This document shows positions 6,830-14,102 of a stretch of DNA of 26,265 nucleotides, one piece after another (the first letter of the stretch is position 1; every line of letters starts with the position of its first letter). Origin of the DNA: Acidimicrobiia bacterium. GTDB taxonomy: Bacteria; Actinomycetota; Acidimicrobiia; Spongiisociales; JAHEDJ01. A program made the translations under genes and the position numbers. The notes under the pieces are model-generated. The model did not search any database, was not told the origin of the DNA, and saw nothing but the letters and a program-made list of their open reading frames with translations. The stretch spans positions 1-26,265 of the forward strand of contig JAUVQS010000004.1 in the NCBI GenBank assembly GCA_030598025.1. Direction: 5' to 3'.

Positions 6830-7411
6830 ATGGCGAGACAACAGCGACAACAACGCCAGCAGAAAGATACCGACGGACCCCAACTCGACGAGAGGGTCAT
6901 CCAGATCAACCGCGTAGCCAAGGTGGTCAAGGGTGGCCGGAGGTTCTCCTTCACCGCGCTGGTTGTGGTGGGCGACGGAAAGGGCAAGGTCGGCGTCGGA
7001 TACGGCAAAGCCAAAGAAGTCCCGGCCGCCATCCAGAAGGGTATGGAGACTGCCCGCAAAGCGATGGTTGCCATCCCGATGGCAGGTACCACGACGATCC
7101 ACGAAATCATCGGAGAACACAGCGCATCCCGCGTGCTGATCAAGCCGGCTGCACCCGGTACCGGCGTGATCGCAGGTGGCGCCGTGCGCCAGATCCTCGA
7201 GGCCGCCGGGGTACGTGATGCCCTGGCCAAATCGCTCGGTTCGCCCACGCACCTCAACGTTGCGAAAGCGACAATGGATGCCCTCCTCAAGCAGCATCGT
7301 CCCGACGAGATCGCCAAGATGCGAGGCAAGAGCGCTGAAGAAGTGACTCCTCCGGCTCTGTTGGCCGCCTACCGGTCGACCGAGATGATTCGCGCCCAGG
7401 CAGGGGAGTGA
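6830..7411 (+). CDS. rpsE: 30S ribosomal protein S5
   Basis: 193 residues from ATG 6830, with GGAGAG 3-8 nt upstream. The N-terminus is a Gln/Arg-rich low-complexity lead (MARQQRQQRQQ). The double-stranded RNA-binding domain follows (V-V-K-G-G-R-R-F-S-F-T-A-L-V-V-V-G-D-G near 32-50, then G-x-G-x-G-K-A-K-E-V-P). The C-terminal domain has G-T-G-V-I-A-G-G-A-V-R and S-L-G-S-P-T-H-L-N-V-A-K-A-T. S5 helps set decoding accuracy and mRNA unwinding at the entry site. Longer in-frame upstream starts would overlap rplR fully and are rejected. The gap to rpmD is 7 nt. Confidence 0.96.
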   Translation: MARQQRQQRQQKDTDGPQLDERVIQINRVAKVVKGGRRFSFTALVVVGDGKGKVGVGYGKAKEVPAAIQKGMETARKAMVAIPMAGTTTIHEIIGEHSASRVLIKPAAPGTGVIAGGAVRQILEAAGVRDALAKSLGSPTHLNVAKATMDALLKQHRPDEIAKMRGKSAEEVTPPALLAAYRSTEMIRAQAGE

Positions 7412-7418
7412 CGGAACG

Positions 7419-7610
7419 ATGGCTGCTAAGAAGCTTACCGTCACACTTCGCCGGAGCCTGATCGGCGAGAAGCCGAAGACGCGGGCGACGGTTCGTGGCC
7501 TTGGCCTCCGGAAATTGAACCAGACGGTTCAACACGAGGACACCGATACCATTCGCGGGATGCTGCACAGGGTGAAGCATCTCGTCGAAGTTGTCGAGAG
7601 CAAGAAGTAA
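7419..7610 (+). CDS. rpmD: 50S ribosomal protein L30
   Basis: 63 residues, the normal bacterial size. It shows the compact L30 pattern: K-L-T-V-T-L-x-R-S-L-I-G-E-K-P-K-T-R-A-T-V-R-G-L-G-L-R-K-L-N-Q-T-V, then a D-T-x-x-I-R-G-M-L-H-x-V-x-H-L-V-x-V end. L30 packs on 23S rRNA domains II and V. It sits between rpsE and rplO as expected. The stop is followed after 2 nt by a 7-bp repeat array. Confidence 0.96.
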   Translation: MAAKKLTVTLRRSLIGEKPKTRATVRGLGLRKLNQTVQHEDTDTIRGMLHRVKHLVEVVESKK

Positions 7611-7612
7611 CC

Positions 7613-7647
7613 GGTACGTATCCCGTATTACGTACTACGTACCACGA
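7613..7647 (+). repeat. GTAC-type 7-bp repeat array (rpmD-rplO gap)
   Basis: Five consecutive 7-bp units read GGTACGT, ATCCCGT, ATTACGT, ACTACGT and ACCACGA. The period is exact although the core drifts. The array fills most of the 47-bp gap and stops just before the rplO Shine-Dalgarno sequence (AGAGGA). It belongs to the same family as the arrays at 504, 8129, 9547 and 22072. Confidence 0.75.
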
Positions 7648-7657
7648 AGAGGATCCA

Positions 7658-8128
7658 ATGGCTGACAAACAGAAGAAGACCAAACTCCAGTTACACCACT
7701 TGAAGCCGGCCCCCGGCTCCAAGAAGAAGGCTATTCGGGTTGGGCGCGGTGAAGGTGGACGTCGTGGCAAGACCGCCGGTCGTGGCACCAAGGGTTTGAA
7801 GGCCCGCGGGACCGTGCGTCCCGGTTTTGAAGGTGGCAGCATGCCCTTGCAGCGGCGCCTCCCACACCTGCGAGGTTTCAAGAATCCCAACAAGGAGTAC
7901 TTCACGGTCGTGAACGTCGAGCGACTCGGCGAGTTTGCCGTCGGCTCGACCATCACCCCGGAGGATCTAAGGGCGGCCGGCCTGGTCAAGAAGCGTGGCC
8001 GGGTGAAGGTGCTCGCCGACGGAAGTCTGGACAAGAAGCTGACCGTTCGGGCTCATGCTTTCAGCAAGGACGCAGTTGCCAAGATCGAGGCAGCAGGCGG
8101 ATCAGCAGAGGTCATCGCAGAGCAATGA
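7658..8128 (+). CDS. rplO: 50S ribosomal protein L15
   Basis: 156 residues. It begins with a basic, extended N-terminal half typical of L15 (L-H-H-L-K-P-A-P-G-S-K-K, then R-V-G-R-G-E-G-G-R-R-G-K-T-A-G-R-G-T-K-G near 28-47 and F-E-G-G-S-M-P-L-Q-R-R-L-P near 57-69). It ends with the globular C-terminal domain. L15 is a late assembly protein of the 50S. The ATG is preceded by AGAGGATCCA. Its stop codon directly abuts another heptamer array, so it is separated from secY by 90 bp. Confidence 0.96.
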   Translation: MADKQKKTKLQLHHLKPAPGSKKKAIRVGRGEGGRRGKTAGRGTKGLKARGTVRPGFEGGSMPLQRRLPHLRGFKNPNKEYFTVVNVERLGEFAVGSTITPEDLRAAGLVKKRGRVKVLADGSLDKKLTVRAHAFSKDAVAKIEAAGGSAEVIAEQ

Positions 8129-8163
8129 CGTACCGAGTACCGGGTACCAGGTACTAGGTACCC
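8129..8163 (+). repeat. GTAC-type 7-bp repeat array (rplO-secY gap)
   Basis: Five perfect-phase units begin on the base after the rplO stop: CGTACCG, AGTACCG, GGTACCA, GGTACTA, GGTACCC. GGGTACC (8142-8148) and GGTACCC (8157-8163) can pair as a 7-bp stem with an 8-nt loop. The remaining gap (8164-8218) supplies a purine-rich secY leader (GGAAGAAG) but no obvious promoter. Confidence 0.8.
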
Positions 8164-8218
8164 GCAGAACGAATAGGCAGTTGCCCCGTAGGCCAACCGA
8201 GGAAGAAGAACCAAGAGA

Positions 8219-9544
8219 ATGCTTGCCGTTTACCGCCATATGTTCACGATTCCCGACTTGCGTCGGAAGATCCTCTTCACGCTGCTGATTCTCGGGGTGT
8301 ACCGGTTGGGGACCAACATCCCCGTCCCGGGAACAGACCTCGATGCAGTTCAGGCAATCGCGGAAGGGGCGGAAGTCGGCGGTATCTTCGGTCTGCTCAA
8401 CCTCTTTTCCGGTGGAGCACTCGAACGGTTCTCGGTGTTCGCCCTTGGCATCATGCCTTACATCACGGCGAGCATCATCATGCAACTCCTCACGGTGGTC
8501 ATTCCGCGCCTGCAGGCGCTCCAGGATGAGGGTGATCGTGGCCGAAAGGTGATCACCCAGTGGACCCGCTACCTGACCGTGGTTCTAGCTCTGCTGCAGT
8601 CGACGGCCCTGACTGCTTTGTTTGCAAGCGCCGGCGGAGCAGCTCAACTCGGACTCAGCCAGCCATTGATCAGCGATTCCAGTGCCGCCAAGGCCGCGCT
8701 TATCGTGTTGACGATGACCGCCGGCACGGCGTTCATCATGTGGCTCGGTGAGTTGATTACTCAGCGAGGCATAGGCAACGGTATGTCGCTCATCATCTTC
8801 GCCAGCATCATCAGCCAGTTACCGGCCAGCTTCTCGCTGATCTATCAGCAGACCGTCGGTGCTTCGCAGCCATTGCTGTTCGTGATGATGATCTTCATCT
8901 TCGTCGGGATGGTCGTTGCGATTCTGTACGTTGAGCAGGGACAGCGGCGGATTCCGATTCAGTTCGCCAAGCGAGTGCGTGGTCGGAGGGTCCTGGGTGG
9001 GCAGGCGACTTACATCCCGCTCAAGGTCAACTCCGCCGGCGTAATCCCCGTCATCTTCGCGACGAGCGTTTTGTTCTTTCCCGCGCTCATCGTGACGATG
9101 ATCCCCAACTCGACCAACTCAGTACTCGAGGGTATTCGGAACTGGGTGAACGAGTACCTGGGTTCGACCGGAAGCTCAACCTGGACTTACGTAATCATTC
9201 TCTTCTCGCTCATCGTGTTCTTCACATACTTCTATACGGCGATCCAGTTCGATCCGGTTCGGCAGGCTGAAACGATTCAGCGTCAGGGCGGCTTCGTCCC
9301 TGGAATTCGCCCCGGGAAGGCGACCGTTCGTCACCTGGAGTACATCCTCAATCGCATCACGCTGCCGGGTGCGCTGTTCCTTGCCTCGATCTCAGTGCTC
9401 CCCGCTATAGCTTCGGTGATCTGGGGATTCCAGATCGGATTCTCGGGTGTCTCGATTCTGATTGTGGTCGGCGTCGCTCTCGAAACCATGAAGCAGATCG
9501 AGAGCCAGCTGACGATGCGGAACTATGAAGGTTTCTTGACGTGA
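8219..9544 (+). CDS. secY: Protein translocase subunit SecY
   Basis: 441 residues with about ten hydrophobic segments, the channel subunit of the SecYEG translocon in the inner membrane. The start MLAVYRHMFTIPDLRRKILF fits the family. The first ATG (8219) is used rather than the internal ATG at 8240, because the N-terminal L-A-x-Y/F-R pattern is conserved. The plug/TM2 region contains G-G-A-L-E-R-F-S-V-F-A-L-G-I-M-P-Y-I-T-A-S-I-I-M-Q-L, a strong SecY signature. Further conserved pieces are G-I-G-N-G-M-S-L-I-I-F, Y-I-P-L-K-V-N-S-A-G-V-I-P-V-I-F-A and the end M-R-N-Y-E-G-F-L. It sits between rplO and adk as in most spc operons. Confidence 0.97.
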   Translation: MLAVYRHMFTIPDLRRKILFTLLILGVYRLGTNIPVPGTDLDAVQAIAEGAEVGGIFGLLNLFSGGALERFSVFALGIMPYITASIIMQLLTVVIPRLQALQDEGDRGRKVITQWTRYLTVVLALLQSTALTALFASAGGAAQLGLSQPLISDSSAAKAALIVLTMTAGTAFIMWLGELITQRGIGNGMSLIIFASIISQLPASFSLIYQQTVGASQPLLFVMMIFIFVGMVVAILYVEQGQRRIPIQFAKRVRGRRVLGGQATYIPLKVNSAGVIPVIFATSVLFFPALIVTMIPNSTNSVLEGIRNWVNEYLGSTGSSTWTYVIILFSLIVFFTYFYTAIQFDPVRQAETIQRQGGFVPGIRPGKATVRHLEYILNRITLPGALFLASISVLPAIASVIWGFQIGFSGVSILIVVGVALETMKQIESQLTMRNYEGFLT

Positions 9545-9546
9545 CC

Positions 9547-9581
9547 AGTACCAGGTACCAGGTACCAAGTACCAGGTACGG
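9547..9581 (+). repeat. GTAC-type 7-bp repeat array (secY-adk gap)
   Basis: Five units with almost no drift: AGTACCA, GGTACCA, GGTACCA, AGTACCA, GGTACGG. It starts 2 nt after the secY stop and leads straight into the hairpin at 9581-9615. Each GGTACC is a palindrome, so the strand can fold in several registers. Confidence 0.85.
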
Positions 9582-9622
9582 CAGCCTCATCGGAGCGCAG
9601 CTCCGGTGAGGCTGCTCTTTTT
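9581..9622 (+). terminator. Terminator-like hairpin plus T-run overlapping the adk start codon
   Basis: Bases 9581-9595 pair with 9601-9615 (15 bp, one G-U, 5-nt loop CGCAG). They are followed by CTCTTTTT (9615-9622). This is the form of an intrinsic terminator, yet the adk GTG start (9606-9608) lies in its 3' arm and the T-run encodes Leu-Leu-Phe-Leu of the Adk N-terminus. The only SD-like GGAG (9592-9595) is also in the stem. It could attenuate transcription into adk or mask its start. That role is inferred; only the pairing is seen. Confidence 0.6.
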
Positions 9623-10244
9623 GGGCCCCCCGGGGGCCGGCAAAGGGACCCAGGCGAAACGGGTTGCTGCGAATCTCGAGATTCCACACATCGCGACCGG
9701 CGATATGCTGCGACAAGCGGTATCTGAAGGCACCGACCTCGGTCTCAAAGCCAGAGCGATCATGGAGCGCGGCGACCTCGTTCCCGATGATCTGGTAATC
9801 GGAATGCTGATGGAACGGATCGCCCGCGATGACGCCTCCGCGGGTTTCATCCTCGATGGTTTCCCCCGCACCATCGGCCAGGCAGCGGCGCTCGAGGATC
9901 GATTCGGTGGAGCAGGGCTCGATGCTGCTGTGGTTATCGATGTGGATTCTGACGAGATTGTCCGTCGCATCTCCGGCCGCCGTATGTGTGGCAACGGGCA
10001 CGTGTTCCACGTCGATGATGCCCCATCCACTGAGGGTGACACTTGTGATCAGTGCGGTGAGCCAACCTATCAACGGGAAGACGATCAGGTCGAGACAGTT
10101 CGCAACCGTCTCGGTGTTTACCGCGAACTAACGGAGCCGCTCATCGCCTTCTATCAGGATCGACAGATCGACTTCTATCGCGTTGATGGTGTAGGCGGAG
10201 TCGATTCGATAACCGATGCAATTATGGCGGCGCTTCGTCCATGA
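9606..10244 (+). CDS. adk: Adenylate kinase
   Basis: 212 residues, catalysing ATP + AMP to 2 ADP in the cytoplasm. The GTG start gives MRLLFLGPPGAGKGTQAKRV, with the P-loop G-P-P-G-A-G-K-G-T at residues 7-15, so the start is fixed by family alignment despite the lack of an exposed Shine-Dalgarno sequence. The AMP-binding segment has A-T-G-D-M-L-R and G-F-I-L-D-G-F-P-R-T. The long LID domain has a likely zinc site made of C128, H132, C147 and C150. This Cys/His/Cys2 arrangement resembles that of other actinobacterial enzymes (C-xn-H-V-F-H). The start codon lies within a strong hairpin. The stop overlaps the map ATG (ATGA), so the two are coupled. Confidence 0.96.
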   Translation: MRLLFLGPPGAGKGTQAKRVAANLEIPHIATGDMLRQAVSEGTDLGLKARAIMERGDLVPDDLVIGMLMERIARDDASAGFILDGFPRTIGQAAALEDRFGGAGLDAAVVIDVDSDEIVRRISGRRMCGNGHVFHVDDAPSTEGDTCDQCGEPTYQREDDQVETVRNRLGVYRELTEPLIAFYQDRQIDFYRVDGVGGVDSITDAIMAALRP

Positions 10245-11014
10245 TCACGGTCAAGAAGCCGAACGAGTTCGAGAAGATGGCGATCGCCGGCGCGACGGTG
10301 GCTGTGGTACTGCGGACCGTCAAAGAGGCCGCCGAGCCCGGTGTCAGCACGAAAGAACTCGATGCGATTGCCGCCGATATCATTCGCTCCCGCGGCTGCA
10401 CCCCATCGTTTCTTGGCTATCACGGCTTTCCGGGACACATCTGCACATCTCCGAACTCGGTGATTGTGCACGGCATCCCGGACAGGTACCGCCTGAAAGA
10501 AGGCGACATCCTTTCCGTGGATGCAGGCGCCATCTACGAGGGATTCCACGGGGATGCTGCGATCACCTTCGGAATCGGCGAGATCGACCCCGGGGTTCGG
10601 CAACTGCTCGATACGACAGAAGCGAGCCTTTGGGCGGGCATCGAGCAGGTGGCCGACGGGGCACGACTCGGTGATATCGGCAATGCCGTGCAGTCTGAGG
10701 CCGATCGACGTGGGTTCGGCGTCGTGCGCGAATACGTCGGGCACGGGATTGGACGGCAGATGCACGAGGAGCCACAGGTACCCAACTTCGGCAAGAAGGG
10801 CACCGGGATGAAGCTCCGGACGGGAATGGCCGTCTGCATCGAACCGATGTTCAATCTGGGCGGCGCTGAAACGACAGTCGAAGCCGACGGATGGACCGTC
10901 GTAACGGCCGACGGATCGATCTCGGCACACTTCGAGCACACGATTGGTATCACCAATAACGGTCGGGTTGTGTTCACGAAAGACGATTTGTCGTCCGGTT
11001 CAAAGGCCGACTAA
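10241..11014 (+). CDS. map: Methionine aminopeptidase, type I
   Basis: 257 residues, removing the initiator methionine from nascent proteins. All metal ligands of the pita-bread fold are visible: D94 (in S-V-D-A-G), D105 (G-D-A-A), H168 (G-H-G-I-G), E201 (I-E-P-M-F) and E232 (F-E-H-T). The substrate-contacting histidines are H77 (N-S-V-I-V-H-G-I-P) and H175. The N-terminus is short, without the extra SH3-binding-type extension of some actinobacterial paralogues. It is coupled to adk by a 4-nt overlap. Downstream, infA is expected, but a 153-bp non-coding gap leads to rpmJ instead. Confidence 0.96.
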   Translation: MITVKKPNEFEKMAIAGATVAVVLRTVKEAAEPGVSTKELDAIAADIIRSRGCTPSFLGYHGFPGHICTSPNSVIVHGIPDRYRLKEGDILSVDAGAIYEGFHGDAAITFGIGEIDPGVRQLLDTTEASLWAGIEQVADGARLGDIGNAVQSEADRRGFGVVREYVGHGIGRQMHEEPQVPNFGKKGTGMKLRTGMAVCIEPMFNLGGAETTVEADGWTVVTADGSISAHFEHTIGITNNGRVVFTKDDLSSGSKAD

Positions 11015-11017
11015 GAT
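10988..11017 (+). promoter_or_regulatory. Candidate promoter for rpmJ-rplQ (TTGTCG-N18-TAAGAT)
   Basis: TTGTCG (10988-10993) and TAAGAT (11012-11017) are separated by 18 nt and overlap the end and stop codon of map. The -10 fits the TANNNT form of actinobacterial housekeeping promoters, and the -35 is a partial match. It would give a leader of about 145 nt before rpmJ in an otherwise empty gap. The rpmJ Shine-Dalgarno sequence lies in the loop of a small hairpin (11153-11166). This is a motif match only. Confidence 0.35.
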
Positions 11018-11167
11018 TCCCGCCTGGCTTACGGGCCGGTTTGAGCGTGTTCGGCTCCAAGTAGACGGACCAGTTCTAGTTCCCAATCATTCCCTGACCC
11101 GCTTGATGTGTGCGTGTGAGGCTGCGGGAGCACCGGCGGTTTCCATTTGAAAGTGTCTGGAGACACC

Positions 11168-11281
11168 ATGAAGGTTCGTCCTTCTACGAAGAAAATGTGT
11201 GAAAAGTGCCGGATAATCCGGCGGCGCGGACGCGTCTGGGTCATCTGCCCCAACCCGCGCCATAAGCAGCGACAGGGGTAG
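11168..11281 (+). CDS. rpmJ: 50S ribosomal protein L36, zinc type
   Basis: A 37-residue gene, easily missed because of its size. It starts MKVRPSTKKMCEKC, the canonical L36 start, and carries the zinc site C11-x2-C14, C27 and H32, with W24-V-I-C-x-N-P-R-H-K-Q-R-Q-G at the end. GGAG lies 6 nt before the ATG. L36 stabilises 23S rRNA near the peptidyl transferase base. It is the first gene after the map gap and is followed 3 nt later by rpsM. The absence of infA immediately upstream is unusual. Confidence 0.95.
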   Translation: MKVRPSTKKMCEKCRIIRRRGRVWVICPNPRHKQRQG

Positions 11282-11284
11282 TTG

Positions 11285-11662
11285 ATGGCTCGCATCGCAG
11301 GCGTCGATCTTCCTCGGGACAAGCGTCTCGAGATAGCGTTGACCTACATCTACGGCATTGGTCGTACTACTTCGCTGAACACGTGTGAAGAACTCCGTAT
11401 CGATGGCGGTACCAAGGTACGCGATCTCACGGACGACGAAGTGCTGCGCATTCGCCGGCACCTCGATCAGAACCTGCGCATCGAAGGTGATCTTCGGCGC
11501 GAAGTACAACAGAACATCCGGCGAAAAGTTGAGATTGGCTCATATCAGGGCATTCGGCACCGGCGCGGTTTGCCGGTGCGGGGGCAGCGGACGCATACCA
11601 ATGCCCGAACCCGCAAGGGTCCGAGGGTTGCCATCGCCGGTAAGAAACAACTCAGCAAGTAG
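11285..11662 (+). CDS. rpsM: 30S ribosomal protein S13
   Basis: 125 residues starting MARIAGVDLPRDKRLEIALT. The ATG at 11285 is preferred to the TTG one codon earlier, with AGGGG as Shine-Dalgarno sequence inside the rpmJ end. It contains T-Y-I-Y-G-I-G-R near residues 19-26 and the conserved basic C-terminus with R-G-L-P-V-R-G-Q-R-T-H-T-N-A-R-T-R-K-G. S13 lies in the 30S head, bridging to the 50S and touching P-site tRNA. A 19-nt gap precedes rpsK. Confidence 0.97.
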   Translation: MARIAGVDLPRDKRLEIALTYIYGIGRTTSLNTCEELRIDGGTKVRDLTDDEVLRIRRHLDQNLRIEGDLRREVQQNIRRKVEIGSYQGIRHRRGLPVRGQRTHTNARTRKGPRVAIAGKKQLSK

Positions 11663-11681
11663 ATAGGTCGCGGAGGTCCCC

Positions 11682-12068
<387 letters not shown>

Positions 12069-12070
12069 GA

Positions 12071-12676
12071 ATGGCTCGATATACAGGTCCCCGCCACAAG
12101 GCATGCCGCAGGGCGCGTACGCCCCTGTGCCAGTCGAAGCGCTGCCCGGTCGACAAACGACCATACCCTCCCGGCGAACACGGGCGTGCCCGCGTTCGGG
12201 AGAGCGACTACTTGATCCAGCTGCGCGAGAAGCAGAAGCTCCGCATGATGTACGGCATACTGGAACGCCAGTTCCGCCGCTACTACCAGGAGGCCGCCCG
12301 GCAGAAGGGCATCACGGGTGACAGTCTTCTTCAGATCCTGGAGAGTCGCCTGGATAACGTCGTGTACCGGGCCGGCCTTGCTGCCACCAGGCCGCAAGCT
12401 CGGCAGCTCGTCAACCATGGTCACTTCCAGGTCAACGGCAAGAAGGTCGATATTCCTTCGTACCGGGTTCGCAAAGATGACATCGTGGAACTTCGTGAAG
12501 GCAGCATGGATCTCATCATTGTCCAACACTCAGTCGACACCGGTGGCCGAACGCCAACAGAGTGGCTAGAGGTTGACACGTCGGCCAAGCGGGTGGTCGT
12601 GCATGATCTTCCTAATCGTGCGCAGATCGATACCCCGATTCAGGAACAGCTCATCGTCGAGCTCTACTCCAAGTAA
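12071..12676 (+). CDS. rpsD: 30S ribosomal protein S4, probable zinc site with one histidine
   Basis: 201 residues starting MARYTGPRHKACRRARTPL. The N-terminal region aligns with the four-cysteine zinc knot of Thermus S4 but has H9, C12, C20 and C25, so the first cysteine is replaced by histidine. The core then has R-P-Y-P-P-G-E-H-G and the S4 RNA-binding domain with R-L-D-N-V-V-Y-R-x-G-x-A-x-T-R-x-x-A-R-Q-L-V-N-H-G-H-F-x-V-N-G (about 97-128). S4 nucleates 30S assembly and in E. coli represses the alpha operon. The coordinate change to rpoA leaves a 15-nt gap with AGGGGA. Confidence 0.96.
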   Translation: MARYTGPRHKACRRARTPLCQSKRCPVDKRPYPPGEHGRARVRESDYLIQLREKQKLRMMYGILERQFRRYYQEAARQKGITGDSLLQILESRLDNVVYRAGLAATRPQARQLVNHGHFQVNGKKVDIPSYRVRKDDIVELREGSMDLIIVQHSVDTGGRTPTEWLEVDTSAKRVVVHDLPNRAQIDTPIQEQLIVELYSK

Positions 12677-12691
12677 GCAAGGGGAACCGTC

Positions 12692-13633
12692 GTGTTGATA
12701 GTTCAACGTCCACAAATCGAGGAGCAGACAGTATCCGAGCTCCGGTCCCGGTTCATTGTCGAACCGTTGGAACCCGGGTTTGGCTATACGCTGGGTAACA
12801 CCCTGCGCCGCACGCTCCTGTCGCGCATTCCAGGCGCTGCCGTAACCACGCTGCAGATCGAAGGTGTGCAGCATGAGTTTTCAACGGTGGAAGGCGTCGT
12901 CGAGGATGTCGTCGACATCATTCTCAACATCAAGCAGGTCGTAGTCCGCATGGAGGACCACGAGCCGCAGACCGTCTACCTCTCGGCCAAAGGCCCTGGA
13001 GATGTGACGGCCGGGCAGCTCAAAGTTCCCGCCGGCGTCGAGATCATCAATCCGGATCTCCACCTCGCCACCCTTTCGTCCGGCGGCCGTCTCGAGGTCG
13101 AACTCAGTGTTGAGCGCGGTGTCGGCTACCGGACCGCATTGCGGATCCCGGGCGTCGATGCGATCGGTGTCATGCCGGTTGATGCCATCTTCTCGCCGGT
13201 CCGCAAGGTGTCCTACCGGGTCGAGTCGACTCAGGTCGGCCAGATGACCAACTTCGATCGATTGATTCTCGACGTCGAGACGGATGGATCGCTCAGTCCG
13301 AGCGAAGCCATCTCTTCGGCAGGAAAGACGCTCGGTGAGCTTCTCGGCCTCTTCGCCGATATCGGTGAGGGAATTGGTCTGGAGCTCGGCGAGGTCGCCA
13401 TCCCGGAATCTGCTTCACCGGATCTCGACCTTCCGATCGAGGCTCTGGATCTCTCCGAACGTCCTCGCAACTGCTTGCGCCGGGCGCAGGTCAAGACCGT
13501 GGGTGAGATCGTTTTGAAGACCGAAGAGGATCTTCTCAACATCACGAACTTCGGCCAGAAGAGCCTCGAAGAGGTCATCGCCAAGCTCGACGAGTTGGGT
13601 CTCAGCCTTACCGCCGGAGGAGGCGAGCTCTAA
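12692..13633 (+). CDS. rpoA: DNA-directed RNA polymerase subunit alpha
   Basis: 313 residues from a GTG start with AGGGGA upstream. The N-terminal domain (about 1-230) contains the dimerisation sequence E-P-L-E-P-G-F-G-Y-T-L-G-N-T-L-R-R-T-L-L and the N-F-D-R-L-I-L-D-V-E-T-D-G-S motif. The C-terminal domain (about 245-310) has the helix-hairpin-helix surface that contacts UP elements and activators: R259-N-C-L-R-R-A, then T-V-G-E-I-V and G-x-K-S-L-E-E-V. Alpha nucleates polymerase assembly. Its TAA overlaps the rplQ ATG by one base. Confidence 0.97.
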   Translation: MLIVQRPQIEEQTVSELRSRFIVEPLEPGFGYTLGNTLRRTLLSRIPGAAVTTLQIEGVQHEFSTVEGVVEDVVDIILNIKQVVVRMEDHEPQTVYLSAKGPGDVTAGQLKVPAGVEIINPDLHLATLSSGGRLEVELSVERGVGYRTALRIPGVDAIGVMPVDAIFSPVRKVSYRVESTQVGQMTNFDRLILDVETDGSLSPSEAISSAGKTLGELLGLFADIGEGIGLELGEVAIPESASPDLDLPIEALDLSERPRNCLRRAQVKTVGEIVLKTEEDLLNITNFGQKSLEEVIAKLDELGLSLTAGGGEL

Positions 13634-13983
13634 TGCCTCGTCCACGGAAGGGCGCCCGCCTCGGTTCGGGGCCAACGCACGAAAAGCACCTGCTCGCCGG
13701 TCTGGCCGCCTCCATCATCTGGGAAGAGAAGGTGGTCACGACCATCGCGAAAGCCAAGGCAGTCCGACCGGTTGTCGAGAAGTTCATTACCAAAGGCAAG
13801 CGGGGCGACCTGCACGCTCGTCGGCAGGTTCTGAAGCAGATTCACGACAACGAGATCGTCACGAAGCTCTTCGATGAGATCGGCCCCCGCTATGAGGAGC
13901 GCCAGGGCGGCTACACCCGCATTGTGCGCACCGGCCCTCGTCGTGGAGACAACGCCGAGATGGCGGTTATCGAACTCGTCTAG
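13633..13983 (+). CDS. rplQ: 50S ribosomal protein L17
   Basis: 116 residues. It begins MPRPRKGARLGSGPTHEKHL, close to the usual R-x-x-x-L-G-R-x-x-x-H-R start. It contains the N-terminal T-T-I-A-K-A-K-A-V-R-P-V-V-E-K-F-I-T and the C-terminal G-G-Y-T-R-I-V-R-T-G-P-R-R-G-D-N-A-E-M-A-V-I-E-L signature. L17 lies near the tunnel exit. This is the last gene of the ribosomal cluster: a heptamer array and a strong hairpin follow. In many actinobacteria truA is next, but here it lies 2.5 kb further on. Confidence 0.97.
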   Translation: MPRPRKGARLGSGPTHEKHLLAGLAASIIWEEKVVTTIAKAKAVRPVVEKFITKGKRGDLHARRQVLKQIHDNEIVTKLFDEIGPRYEERQGGYTRIVRTGPRRGDNAEMAVIELV

Positions 13984-13999
13984 ACGAGTTCGACGCCTT

Positions 14000-14041
14000 T
14001 AGCCATCAGCCCTCAGCCTTTAGCCTTTAGCCCTCAGCTAT
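14000..14041 (+). repeat. AGCC-type 7-bp repeat array after rplQ
   Basis: Six units in exact phase, TAGCCAT, CAGCCCT, CAGCCTT, TAGCCTT, TAGCCCT and CAGCTAT, begin 16 nt after the rplQ stop. The array is largely complementary to the 3' part of the array at 14179-14262, so the two form an inverted pair around the hairpins between them. The non-coding stretch 13984-14283 consists of these two arrays, the terminator hairpin at 14045, 34 unremarkable bases and the hairpin element at 14103. Confidence 0.85.
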
Positions 14042-14044
14042 TAG

Positions 14045-14068
14045 GAGCGGGCCCTTCGGGGCCCGCTC
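14045..14068 (+). terminator. Strong hairpin ending the ribosomal cluster
   Basis: Ten perfect base pairs (14045-14054 with 14059-14068), mostly G-C, close a TTCG tetraloop, one of the most stable RNA loops. It lies 62 nt after the rplQ stop. No T-run follows (TGCAATTG), so either termination is of the T-less kind proposed in actinobacteria, or the hairpin protects the 3' end. Confidence 0.75.
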
Positions 14069-14102
14069 TGCAATTGGCACCCTGGTCTGAGCGGCCCTGT
14101 TT

